Of a stretch of 64,000 nucleotides of DNA, positions 9,796 to 20,669 are shown piece after piece. Position 1 is the stretch's first letter; each line of letters starts with the position of its first letter. Below the pieces are notes generated by a model. The model made no database searches and was not told where the DNA came from. It saw only the letters and a program-made list of their open reading frames with translations. The DNA is from Sternotherus odoratus (taxonomy: Eukaryota; Chordata; Testudines; Kinosternidae), in NCBI GenBank assembly GCA_032164245.1, contig JAVMKO010000009.1:84796712-84860711 (forward strand). The letters run 5' to 3'. The translations under genes were made by a program, and so were the position numbers.

Positions 9796-11029
9796 TAAGC
9801 ATCTGGATTTTTGTATACATATCTCAACTGAACCTGAAAGTTGAGGCTAGTGCTGCATATAATGTTACAAAAAAGCACTGGAAATTAACTTGAATTTGAG
9901 TTCAGAGCTTTGATCACAAACCTCAGCTCATAATCATGAGAGTCTGGTCAAAACAGATGGAATATTGGAAAGCAGACAGACACAGATGCTCTACAAGAAT
10001 CCTACTGAAAACATCTAAGACAAGACAAGGATTGGTCCTAGGACTTAGTGAATGAGGAAAGAGCAGCTAGCTGCAATGAGTTCCATGTTGGAGCATTCAA
10101 GTTGATCAAAGTCCAGCCTTCTAATGAACCTGCAGTGGTAGATTAATGTCTAGCCTGGACCTAGCTACTTCTGTTTCCTGAGACCCAAATTGGTTGGTTC
10201 AGTTCAGGAACCTCTGTCCTGAACTGACTTTTGTAGGGTTTCCTCAGAGTAGCTCCAAACCATTTGCAGCTGTGTTGGTCTCTGACACTGACTAAAAACA
10301 TTGGACTAGCCTAGCCAAGCTGCTAATTTTGAGGCATCCTCTTGCTGTATATTATTTCCACACACCCAGCATAGCCAGCTAACAGCCCACGCCCATTCTT
10401 AGTGCTCTGGAGAGCCAGGGGAGGTCAGCATTACATACCAGGTCTGCAAAGAACCCTTCCTTCAGTATAGAACTTACCTGGAAAAACTACTGCTGCCAGT
10501 TATGCTGGAGTACTCTTCCAGAATAGGTTATGGGTTGTTTTTTTTAAAAAAAAACCATTTTATAATTTAAACTGGATACCACCTTATTTTGATAGTTACC
10601 CAGAACTCCGCTTACCACCAAAATATGGAAGGCCACCTTTATAATGTGAATACACCTATTCTGTCAGAGAGTTCTCTCCCCCCCCCCCCCCCCAACTCAG
10701 AGATAACACTGCTGTTGCAACTTCTTCTCCACAAAAGAAAAGTTCTCTAACTTCAGATTTATTTCTGGGATTTTGCCAGCTCTAGTTAAAGGCAGTTCCA
10801 CAAGGAAGGATCCTTGCTGACAGGCAATGACTCATCTACATGGGCACAGTGAGGATCTCTGCATGTCCAGGATATGCTCTTGCTACACGGTGAAAAATCA
10901 AAGGAGCCATTTTTACTTTGTAGACGTACTGTAGAGAAGGTAAAGTCAGGAGCTTTTAAGGTTGTTTAAAAGTTTTACAAAAAAATTTCTAGCAATTCAT
11001 AAGGACCTTTAACCAAGTTATATAGGTGT
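9796..11029. other. nothing recognised apart from homopolymers
   Basis: AT-leaning unique-looking DNA. It contains a T8/A8 pair near 10538-10553 and the C-run annotated separately. Confidence 0.35.
10678..10693 (+). repeat. poly(C) tract, 16 nt
   Basis: Sixteen consecutive C bases after TCT. Homopolymer length is prone to assembly error. Confidence 0.9.
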
Positions 11030-11290
11030 TCATCCTAAGAACAGTCATACTGTTTTTAAAGAAGCCATGTTGCTTCTTCACCAACATATTGTCTTAATCT
11101 AGATGTCTGATAATTCTGCTCTGTACTATAGTTTCAGCTAATTTGCCTGGTACTGCAGTTAGGCTTCCTAGCCTGTAATTGCCAGGATCGCTTCAGGAGG
11201 ATTTTTTTGTTTGTTTGTTTGTTTTAAATCAGCATTAATTAGCTATCATCCAGTCATCTGAGGTTGATTAAGCAATAGATCGGTTACTGT
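11030..11290 (-). pseudogene. CR1-type RT fragment, minus strand
   Basis: Read on the minus strand from about 11194 down to 11092, the sequence encodes DPGNYRLGSLTAVPGKLAETIV and then IIRHLD. This is the highly conserved start of the CR1-clade reverse transcriptase (DPGNYRPVSLTSVPGKL...). A TTTG-rich run at 11207-11224 interrupts it upstream. Stops follow, so it is a relic. It lies on the same strand as the CR1 endonuclease piece at 11650-12065, on the other side of a PLE fragment, which suggests one split LINE with material missing. Confidence 0.8.
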
Positions 11291-11295
11291 AATTA

Positions 11296-11649
11296 GGATC
11301 TTAAAGACTAACAGATTTGTTTGGGCATAAGCTTTCGTGGTAAAAACCCCACTTCTTCAGAGTGTATGGAGTGAAAATTACAGATGCAGGTATAAATATA
11401 CTGGCACATGAAGAGAGGGGAGTTACCTTACAAGTGAAGAACCAGTGTTGACAAGGCCAATTCAGTCAGGGTGGATGTCATAGAATCACAGAATCTACAG
11501 GAATCGGTTCCTGGGTTAGTGTTTTTGTGGAGTGGTGTGTAGATGCTGGTGAGTATTTGATTCAGATTGAGGCGGTGGGGGCTGGCTGTAAGCAAGGACT
11601 GGCTTGTCTCCCAAGATCTGTGAGAGTGAGGGCTCGTCCTTCGGGATAG
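11296..11649 (-). mobile_element. Penelope-like element 3' fragment, internally deleted
   Basis: On the minus strand this holds part of the PLE protein upstream of the GIY-YIG domain, encoding PSLSQILGDKPVLAYSQPPP. That parallels PSLSQALGGRPVLAHRQPTN in the better copy at 25999-26628. The zinc-finger and GIY-YIG regions are absent and the sequence jumps to the non-coding terminus with the GCATAAGCTTTCGTGG box at 11325-11340. The junction near 11460-11510 therefore marks an internal deletion. It sits between two CR1 fragments. Confidence 0.75.
11333..11360 (-). other. hammerhead-like motif, copy C
   Basis: On the minus strand, CTGAAGA (plus positions 11354-11360) matches CUGANGA exactly. A hairpin follows, AGTGGGG/ACCAC with a T-rich loop (11337-11353), then GAAA (11333-11336). 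The core boxes are intact. A cleavage triplet and stem I were not established. Confidence 0.5.
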
Positions 11650-12065
11650 GTTGCGGTGGGCTTCTTTGGTATTTTACCTCTACATGGATATTAAATTTAA
11701 TTATTTTATGGTTGTTATTAACAAGCGGTTCAGCTATATTCACCTCTTGGACCAGAGTCTGTGCGCCACTTAGGAGAATTGTCTCTCCCCTTGTGGGTTC
11801 CAGGACTAGTTGCTCCAAGAACCAGTCATTAATGATATCTAGAAATTTTATCTCTTCATCCTGTCCTGAGGTGACATGCACCCAGTCAATATGGGATAGT
11901 TAAAAGCCCCCATTTTAATTGGGTTTTTGGTTTTTATCGCCTCTCTAATCTTCCCGAGCATTTCACAAACTCTATCACCATCCTGGGCCAGGTGGCTGAT
12001 AGATCTTCTGACTGCTCTATTCCTATTAGTGCATGGATTTGCTGGTTTGACGATGTGGACTGGGA
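11650..12065 (-). pseudogene. CR1-type endonuclease fragment
   Basis: Minus-strand translation shows MGAFNYP (family: GDFN-P, with the D lost here), then HVTSGQDEEIKFLDIINDWFLEQLVLEPTRGE, then NNHKIIKFNI where the family has [SN]DH-[IM]I-F. This is the C-terminal half of the apurinic/apyrimidinic-type endonuclease of CR1 ORF2, which nicks target DNA. Stops and a small frameshift are present between these blocks, and the catalytic D of the SDH motif reads K. It is directly followed on the same strand by PLE sequence, creating a chimeric open frame at 11516-11881 that is not a real gene. Confidence 0.8.
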
Positions 12066-13321
12066 AAAAAAATAGGAGTTAAGTCAGGGACAGTGTCCTG
12101 GATAGGGATGGTATTGGTAACTGTTCTTCCTATTTCTGCAGTTAGGTGTCGTATATCTAAGCCTGAGATATTGGACTGAAATGATTTATGCTGGAGTACT
12201 TTGAAAAAATTGACTTGCTAGTGACACTGCAAAGGTACCAAGCAAAGAAGTTTCTGGAGGAGAAAGAAAGCCCAGCTTTCAAACCTGGGAACCTACTGGG
12301 CATTTAGGGACCTTGGGAATTAGGTGACTAAAAGGGGTATCTGAGTTATAAATGCATAACTGGAAAACTTAGCTGCTCAGGTCTGAAATCTGGCTCCGCC
12401 CATCAAAGTGTAGTTGACACACTGGGCTATGATTGGAAGGCCCCGATCATGTGGTAGGATATGCTGGTACAAGTCTCTGCCTCCTTGTGGAATGTGAGCC
12501 TAAATTTGCACACAAAATACTGCACCCACAAAGCATTGTAAATAAGACGAGGAAGACTTTGTACAAGTACATGAGTGCATGAACTGGGTAGCTAAGTACA
12601 AATGAGCTAATTCTACCTGCAACCACTTGTAGACAGAGATTTAGAGGTCACAATGGAGCCAGCTGAACAGTTGGGCTTTCTGCTTTGTTAATTCGCTTTC
12701 CGGTGCTTCTGAGTGTGACCGGCATATTTATAGAATCAGTAGCTTCATGTACTGTATTGTCTGCTACCCTGGCCTCCATGATTAATTGTGCATAAAATTG
12801 GTTCTGTTATCTATTGTTTTTTCCTTATTTTAAATGTACTGGATGTTTCCTAAAAATTGTATTCAGGTTTATAATTGCATATAGAGTTCGATAAACCTCA
12901 TTATGAATCACTTTAATGGCTCTGAGCTGTGCACTGTCTATTTGAATATAGACAAGAAAAGAGGCTATGGATTGCATGAAAGTTACAAAACATAATATTA
13001 AGTTTCAACAAGTATTTCTCCATCTGCTGTCTGTTCGTGCCCCGGGAATGAGAGCGAGGAGGTGGGGACCAGCCTCATCATTGTAAGTACCTCTGAAATA
13101 AATGATAACGAGCACAACGTCCTTCATGATTCAAGTACATGACACTACTTGATCATTTCTCTCTCCCACTTTGTATTCAAAACTGTTTCCATTTTTTACA
13201 GCCAGGGTCATTTCAGGAATGCATCCTGTTCCTCTGTCAGCTTATCATTTATGCATCCCCATCTTATGGAACCAAAGTGAGGCCAAGTTTTCACAAGGCT
13301 GGTTGTTAAAAATACTAAATG
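12066..13321. other. AT-rich unique DNA, no gene
   Basis: No repeat family or coding frame was recognised. 12690-12990 is AT-rich, contains ATTAAT/TAAT words and lacks repeat hallmarks. It could be a conserved non-coding element, which sequence alone cannot show. Confidence 0.35.
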
Positions 13322-13347
13322 GTGTGTGTGTGTGTGTGTGTGTGTGT
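13322..13347. repeat. (GT)13 microsatellite
   Basis: Thirteen uninterrupted GT units. They account for the VCVCVCVC run in overlapping open frames. Confidence 0.95.
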
Positions 13348-13837
13348 AACGAGCCCTGGGGAGATCACACCATCCACATGGAGACATGCGGGAAGGTGTT
13401 GCCCCTCCTCCTGCAGTGGAATCTCAGTGACACAGTGTCCTCGCCTCTTCGTGGGAGCAGCAGAACGGGCAGTGTTCTGCAGCGGGCATTCTGCTTTAAG
13501 AAGTACTCACTCACACGTGGGCGAGAGGATTCTGACTCACAAGCTGGTCTTAAATCTTCTCCTTGGACAGAGCTGTATTCTGGGACGTACCAACAAATTC
13601 CCACTGAATGGTCAGCAGACTCACACTCTGTTTTGCGCACGCTGGTGAAATATCTTTTGAATGAAACATTCACCCCCAGCCTGCAGAAGTTGTTTAAGAC
13701 TAGAACAGCAGCAGAAAACTAGTGACTTATAAGGGCGAGGACACGTAAATATCCACTGTCTTTCTGTTTGTATCTGGGCATCCTGCCCAACCATCAGTAG
13801 CAAGAACACAGCTTTTCACTCCCATGAGAGCAATTTG

Positions 13838-14522
13838 TGTAGAACCAAAGAATTGTAGGGCTGGAAGGGACTTCAAGAAGTCATCTAGTCCAGACCCCTG
13901 CACTCACGGCAGGGCTCACTATCAGGGCCGGCTCCAGCTTTTTTGCCGCCCAAATGGCAAAGAAAACAAAACAAAACTCCAAGTCATGCTGCTGCAGAAA
14001 GAAGAGGACAGAAGGACCCGCCACCGAATTGCCGCCGGAGAAAGAAGCGGAGCTATTAAGCTGCCACCAAATTTCCGAAGAACAAGATGTGCCCCTCTCA
14101 GTCTTCTCTTCTCCAAACCAAACAAATCCAATATTTAAAATCTTCCCTGGCAGATCATGTTTTCTAGACCTTTAATAATTTTTGTTGCTCTTCTCTGGAC
14201 TTTCTCCAATTTTGCCATGTTTCCTGAATTGTGACACCCAGAACTGGACACAAGACTCCAGTTGAGGACTAATCAGCGCAGGGTAGAGCAGAAGAATTAC
14301 TTCGCGTATCTTGCTTACAATGTTCCTGCTAATACATCCCAGAATGATGCTCAGGTTTTTTTGCCACAGTGTTACACTGTTGACTCATATTTAGTTTGTG
14401 ATCCACTATAACCCCCAGATCCCTTTCTGCGGTTCTCCTCCCTAGGCCGTCATTTCCCATTTTGTATGTGTGCCACTGGTTGTGGAGGACTTTCCATTTG
14501 TCCGTGTTGAATTTCATTGTAC
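13838..14522 (-). pseudogene. CR1 3' part on minus strand, split by another repeat
   Basis: The plus strand begins with the complement of a CR1 3' end (AGAATTGTAGGGCTGGAAGG, then CATCTAGTCCAGACCCCTGC). From 14084 it resumes with CCCCTCTCAGTCTTCTCTTC and continues to 14522. Minus-strand translation of the far end reads KFNTDKWKVLHNQW, then AERDLGVIVDHKLNMSQQC and VAKKP, the CR1 RT segment after the catalytic box. The element is 5'-truncated at about 14522. A foreign block at 13924-14082 replaces part of the 3' region. Confidence 0.85.
13924..14082. mobile_element. repeat block inserted in CR1
   Basis: Starts GGGCCGGCTCCAGC and contains TTTTGCCGCCCAAATGG, GCCGCCGGAGAAAGAAGC and ACCGAATTGCCGCC. 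I recognise it as a common turtle interspersed repeat but cannot assign a superfamily. It interrupts the minus-strand CR1 and is therefore younger than that CR1. No clear duplication flanks it, and some CR1 sequence is missing at the junction. Confidence 0.5.
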
Positions 14523-15232
14523 AATGTAGCAGAGGGTCAACGGACCTGGGCTAAGGGCCAGAGCAAGGCAGAGAGGACGTAAGAAAGGAGCTGTCCTAGT
14601 CTCCTAACTGCTACAGGCTGCAATTTGAAGACAGCAACATCACCACAGAGCTGAGCCGCCTCTTAATTCCAGGAACTTTTTAATCAGCGTGGATCGTTCC
14701 AGAGCCTATCACAGGGGAGCGCAGATTTTCCCACGGCATGGAGTACATCTTACAAGAGAGTTTCTCTCAAAGACACCTATCAGCATGGACCACCAGCTCT
14801 CACGTTCATTGATAATTTGCCCTGTGGCAACTGTAATTGCTTATGTGGAAAACTCACATTAGGAAAGCGTTTAATGTGTTTTAGCATCTTTTAATGTAAT
14901 CTAGCAGATGCAAATGAGGAACTGGAGCCAACACCGTGTGAGCAACCAGCCCTTCACACCACAGCGGTCCACGGACAACATCTTGAGAACCTTTGGGGTC
15001 TTGCATACAAAACAACAGTTAGCACCAGCAAACTAGTGCCCTAGAACTTAGAGGGCTCTGCTTTGCAGAGGGTGGAGTGAACATGACCTTGAATTCTGAT
15101 GCCTTCTAGCTTCGTCTCCTCTTTGAATTTGGGACTTGGACAAACCAATAAATAAATCTCCAGATGAACTCCACGTTTCATATGGCTTCGTGAAAGGTTA
15201 AAAACCATAAAAAGCTAGTAATTATCCATCAA
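14523..15232. other. nothing recognised
   Basis: Unique-looking DNA without coding signature or clear repeat ends. Confidence 0.4.
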
Positions 15233-16001
15233 TTCTGTCATGGGATAGGAGGGAAGGTCCTCTCGTGGACTGCTAACTGGTTAAAAGATAGGAAACAAAG
15301 GGTATGAATAAATGGGCAATTTTCAGAATGGAGAGGAGTAAATAGTGATGTCCCCCAGGGGTCTGTACTGGGCCCAGTACTATTCAACATATTCATAAAT
15401 GATCTGGAAAAGGGGGGAAACAGTGAGGTGGCAAAATTTGCAGATGATACAAAACAACTCAAGATAGTTAAGTACCAGGCAGACTGTGAAGAGATACAAA
15501 AGGACCTCACAAAACTGGGTGGTGACAAGGCAACAAAATGGCAGATGAAATTCAGTGTTGATAAATGCAAGGTAATGCACATTGGAAAATATAATTCCAA
15601 CTATACATAGGAAAATGATGGGCTCTAAATTAGCTGTTGCCACTCAACAAAGAGACCTTGGAGTCACTGTGGCTAGTTCTCTGAAAACATCCACTCAATG
15701 TGCAGCAGCAGTCAAAAAAGTGAACAGAATGTTGGGAATCATTAAGAAATAGATGGCTAAGAAGACAGAAAATGTCATATTGCCTCTCTATAAATTCATG
15801 GCTATTAGCCAGGATGGGCAGGGATGGGCAGGGAGGGTGTCCCTAGCCTCTGTTTGCCAAAAGTTGGGAATGAGCGACAGGGGATGGATCACTTGATGAT
15901 TCCCTGTTCTGTTCATTCCCTCTGGGGCACCTGGCGTTGGCCACTGTCGGAAGACAGAAATCTGGGCTGGATGGACCTTTGGTCTGACCCAATAGGGCCG
16001 T
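15233..16001 (+). pseudogene. CR1 LINE, internally deleted, with 3' end
   Basis: It opens with RT text (LVNWLKDRKQ-like at 15275-15300). VPQGSVLGP-like codons follow near 15350 and PVLFNIFINDLEKGG at about 15377-15418, then an intact FADDT catalytic box at 15434-15448, and KFSVDKCKVMHIGK at about 15549-15590. After LPLYKFMA, near 15800, the coding text jumps to the 3' UTR (GGGAGGGTGTCCCTAGCCTC to GGTCTGACCCAATAGGGCCG). About the last part of RT is therefore missing. It ends in TTCTTATG, the CR1 terminal unit. The start aligns with the last 60 bp of the window (63940-64000), so the two belong to one subfamily. Confidence 0.88.
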
Positions 16002-16019
16002 TCTTATGATCTTATTGAA

Positions 16020-19000
16020 ACTCCTAACTCAGCCTGGACTTGCTCAGTATGCTCAAGAACCTTACAGGAGCTGAACCTGAGCTGAATTTTAAGTTTGTAA
16101 CAAACAGAAAAAACAAGCACATCTAGTGTTATTGTGGGATCATTCTGGACGGCGCATGGAGAGGCAGCCTTAAATCTTAGATTCCTTTTGTCATCTCATA
16201 TTATTATTCTACCAATCTGTATGTCCCCAATGCTCTCTCTCGTTCATTTTTCCTTACAATTTCATGCTAACACTAGATTCGAAGAAAGCAGAATAAATTC
16301 AAGATGCCCATTTCACCAGCCATTGATCTGATCAGCGATTTTGTTCAGAATTATATGCTCATTTACAAAAATAAAGTCCTCTCTTTGTCCAAACATTAAG
16401 ATAGTTAAGTCAGTGACTAATTCCCTACATATTAATCACTGATCAAGATATGATACAATATGAATAAGGAAGCTCAAATTGGCAAGGAAATGCTTTTATC
16501 TAGACATATCCTTTTAATTCAAAAGTGAATTAAAGCTAGAAAAAGCAAATTATGTTACCGAATAAAATGGCGTCTGGGAAATTAAGCTAAATCTTAACAT
16601 TTTCAGAAGCAATACAGGGAGCAGTATAATTTAATATTTTAAATGACCTGGATAATGAGCATATTGATCAAATTTACAAATGCGCCAATGTAAGGTAATG
16701 CAGGCAAAGTCACTAGAGAGTAAAGAAGACTGGAGGAAAATGAAATGAATTGTGTGAACTGCCATAAGGATGCCAATTCGAAATTTCTCTGACTATGCAG
16801 TTATAAAATGGGTAACTGACATCCATATGTGAAAGTGATTTTCTGGGTTTAATTACTGTTAATTTTATTTCTTTAGTGCTGTTCTCTGTGTGTGTTTTTT
16901 TCCCAGCTGGCCCTGACTAGACTAGGGAAATAAAGTTCTTGTAAAAAAACATGGTAGGTAACATGTTAATATATTTTAACCACCTCTGCATACCTAGTCC
17001 CGACATGATTTAACACCATTAAACAACTGTGAGCTGATCTGGGCCAATGCTACACGTTTTTAATAGTGCACAGGGGTATGTGAATCACTACATTAAGTTC
17101 TAAGTGCTGTTTAAAAAGGAGTTAATTAAAATGTGTTAGGCAACACTTAAAAAGAAACACTTTCTATTCCTAGTCTAGACTGGCCCTTTGAAAGAGACGC
17201 ATTCCCAGCTCTGCAGGCCTCCGGTCATCATCACTCGGCACTGCGCAGGGCCGGCACACAGTCTATCATCACTTCACATCCACTCAGCCCCAAAGGGAGA
17301 GGCATGCTGGGCTTCGGAGTCACTGCAGATTTGGCTCCAAAGGTGAGATTAACAGGCCATGCGGCTGTGTCGCTGAGGTGAGATTTGGCCCTTATAATGT
17401 ATTACTCGTCTCTAAAGACCCTGATTGTTATTCCTAAGGAACCTAATGCCAGTTCATTTGGTGCAATCCCTAACAGTGTCGTCTTACTGTGAGTGACATT
17501 CTTTTGCAAGCGTTAGCGTCCTGAGACTTTAGTGGTCACTGTAAAGACTTCCTTTAAAAAATACATGTTACTAAAAAGACAGTCTTCTTGTACAACAGGA
17601 AATAACGAATGTATGAGCTGCATTCAACCGCATCTTATGGCCCTCAAAAAAAACCCTTTTCGTAGGGAAGAATAATTCCCACCCCGGGAGAGTTGCTCCA
17701 AGAAGTCCTGTGGCTTGCGTTCTACTGGTGGTTGGAGCAGCTGATCACACGGGTCCCTTCCAGGACTCTGCTGCCGGACGCTGCATTTCTGAACCAGTTC
17801 CCACTTCTTGTTCAAGTTTATTTTATTCTAAAATAGCTGTGCTCAGATTGTGGACATGTAACCCACCGCTGAGCGGGTGAGATGGGTCCCCCTCTCTGCA
17901 GAGGATGTAAGTCAATAGAGCTGCAGCTGTGGGAGCCCCGGCTCCTTCGCTCAAGCTGTAGCAGTTTTGCTTTTAGCTCGGCTCTCGGGAGGTCCTCCAC
18001 TGCATCCCTGCTGCTTCAGTCAAGGTAGAAGCAATCACGGGTGCTTGAGGGTTTTTCTGCCTGCAGTAAATGTCTGCTTTTCACTCTTTGCTGAACAGCC
18101 TCCGGTTGTTTAACCCTGCACAGCTCATGTTCAGCTGGTTACAAAGAGCTTTGGGGTTTGAACCAGCCCACATTTTAATATTAAAAAAAAAATGATTCTA
18201 TAGCACTGTATAAAGAACTACTTTGGATAATATAAATACAAATAGCATTTGAGAATAGTTTCTCCAAGGGCCTGACCCAACTTCGAAAACCTGTGAGCAC
18301 AGTCCAGGTTAGATGGTATCAGAAAGCAGTAATGTATTTAAAAGTATAGTCAGCAAATGGCTCCTTCCTCTCCAGCAGATCTCTGACCCACTAATATAGA
18401 GGAGTGACACAGTTTAATCCAAAGATAAGAAGTGTATTTTTGAGGAGCTGAGAACCAAAGGCCAGACCAACATTACCACATTTACCAAGAAAGATAAAAA
18501 GTAATGCCCAGATCTGGTTCAGGCCTTTATATTAATTCAGCGCCAAGCAGCAAAACTTACTTGATACTTCTCAGCTCCATGCATTGCATTACATGCCAGA
18601 AGCACTAAGACATCATCATAACAAAGGCTTATTCACAAAAGTCTGTGGAATTAACAGTTCATCATCATCTCACGAGGCACATTAGTCATGTTTATAGTCC
18701 AGCAGGATTCATATTTCATTTTAAAACATGATTCAATCTTCATATCACAGTAAGAAAGAAAAGGAGGAAACAACATGCCTGTAAAACGCTAGACCAGTTA
18801 AATGAATTTCTAATCGCAAGCACATGCTGGCTGGCTGTTTTTGGATAATGCCACATTTTCCGATCTCAGATGCAATGGTCTGCTTCTCCGAGACCCAACA
18901 TTGTGATGGAACATGACAACAGAAACACACCAATTGCCAAATGACACTTCCACTCATCGTTAGGCATAAGATTAATGAAATGAAGGACAAAATGGTACAA

Positions 19001-19799
19001 AAAGCAAGGAGACAATGACGTTACAAGGAAAGGAGCAAGGCACATCCTTTACTCTTTTAGTTTAACTGGCCTCCTGCCCTGCCACAAATAACACTTGTCT
19101 GCAGACCTTCAAACTACCTCCATTTTCAGGGAAGTTCACCAGAAACCAGCTTCAGGAATCACCCTTGGCTTCTATCAGGGACCATTACTCTGACCAGACT
19201 GAAAGTAATAAACCTGCTTTACTTTATAGCTCTTCCCCTGGAAGACAATATGGATAAAAAGGTCAACAGATTTGGATATCCTAAATGCTCATCTAATGTA
19301 TTTTAACTAGCAATTCCTGCATTCTCCTTCCATTTCATAAGCACTAACTAAGGGAAGTTGAAGGGAAGAGAAAAGAAACCTAATACTAAAGTTATGGAAA
19401 CATTTATCTCATGAACCAGCTCTTACTTCTGTTTGTCAACCTGTTCTGGACCAAGCCACAATTCTTTACTTCCCAGGGACTTTAAAATCGGTACATCTTA
19501 GCACCTGATTTAACTGATTAGGAGCCATTTGCAAAGGAAACTTGGAAGTGATGGGCTACCCTACTCGGCCAAAAGGAGGAAGTGGTGGCATATCTGCTAA
19601 AGAAAAAGCATCATGCTGCTTGAGGAAATGCATCTGCCCTAAAACACGTTCAGAGTGTCAATAATTTGTCTTGATTTTGCTCTCAGAAAGATATACAAAT
19701 CAGAAGGAGTGCCTATCCTTCAGTGTTTCTTAAAACGTGGTTCCAAACACTGACGGGGAATATATGGAAAGGGTAGAGGCATGATTCTCATCTAGAACT
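16020..19799. other. long unique AT-rich stretch; one weak LINE trace
   Basis: No gene seen. 16610-16760 contains TTTAATATTTTAAATGACCTGGATAATGAG, which may be a relic of the CR1 FNI-INDLDN codons followed by a ruined catalytic box; confidence is low. 17150-17400 is more GC-rich and unique-looking. The rest shows no transposon ends. Confidence 0.35.
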
Positions 19800-19915
19800 A
19801 CAAGTAATTGGGCTCGACGCAGGAATCATAACAGGTGAAACTCTCTGGCCTGTGTCCTGCAGGCGGACAGACAAGATGATCCCACCAGTCCCTCCTTACC
19901 TTAAAATCTATTAAT
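19800..19915 (+). mobile_element. CR1 3' end fragment, decayed
   Basis: The order GGGCTCGACGCAGGAATCAT, then TCTGGCCTGTGTCCTGCAGG, then GACAGACAAGATGATCCCACC and CCTTAAAATCTATTAATCTG follows the 3' UTR of a CR1 subfamily also seen at 51945-52195. The tail is a degraded (ATCTATGA)-type repeat. The 5' side is unclear. Confidence 0.7.
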
Positions 19916-20479
19916 CTGAACTTGGTCTTTGTTAACACAGTGGTCCCTGTATTTTTACATTATCTACCTGTGCAAACTACATGTCTATGGTAATGTTACA
20001 TTTATATATGTACTGTCTTTGATGCTGAAGGGTTATATACGCTATATTGGAAATAACCGGCTGAGCTGGATTGACAGCACTATGTAAAAAGATATACAGG
20101 CATCAGAGCAGAGCAGATATTTGTGATGGCACCTGGACACCTTTCATCACTTATAGAGTAATCATGAATCAGAATTACAGTGGCCATTCTGACAGACTTA
20201 AGGAAAAGAGCTGCTGGACGTTTAGGAAGATCTGGCATGAAATATGTTTGTTCAGTTTTGATTCAATTCTTTCCGCTGACGTAGACACTCTGCACAGTTA
20301 TATATATTTATGTACATCTTTTGTTAATGTTTTTGTTTTTATTTGAAACCATTGTTTTCTGCAGCTGTCAGATGGGACGATTCTGCTACCTTCTTCCAGG
20401 CTATCCACCAGCCAGCTGGATTTTTATACCACGCTAACAATCATAGCATTTGAGTGTTTCACCACAGTCCAGAGAAGGG

Positions 20480-20660
20480 TAAGGAAAACAGAGAGACGCA
20501 GCATGAGGAGAGGTTTAACAGACTAGCGCTCTTTAGAATGGAGACAAATAAGAGATGGACAGGATGGATGTACATAAAATAAAGAATGGGATTTGGTCAC
20601 TTTATCCGTTCTTTCTCATAATACGAGAACAAAGGAACTGACACTTATGGTACTCGGCCC
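20480..20660 (+). mobile_element. probable CR1 3' trace
   Basis: GAGGAGAGGTTTAACAGACT, CTCTTTAGAATGGAGACAAA, ATGGATGTACATAAAATAAAG and AATACGAGAACAAAGG follow the order of the CR1 segment that encodes the RT C-terminus and the start of the 3' UTR. Substitutions are many. Confidence 0.45.
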
Positions 20661-20669
20661 CTTGACACA

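Noticed and set aside
11516..11881. 121-codon minus-strand open frame as a novel gene
   Set aside because: Its N-terminal part is CR1 endonuclease and its C-terminal part is PLE sequence; it is a chance fusion across a transposon junction.
13171..13722. 183-codon plus-strand open frame
   Set aside because: It passes through the (GT)13 microsatellite and has no recognisable domain; an overlapping frame is equally open.
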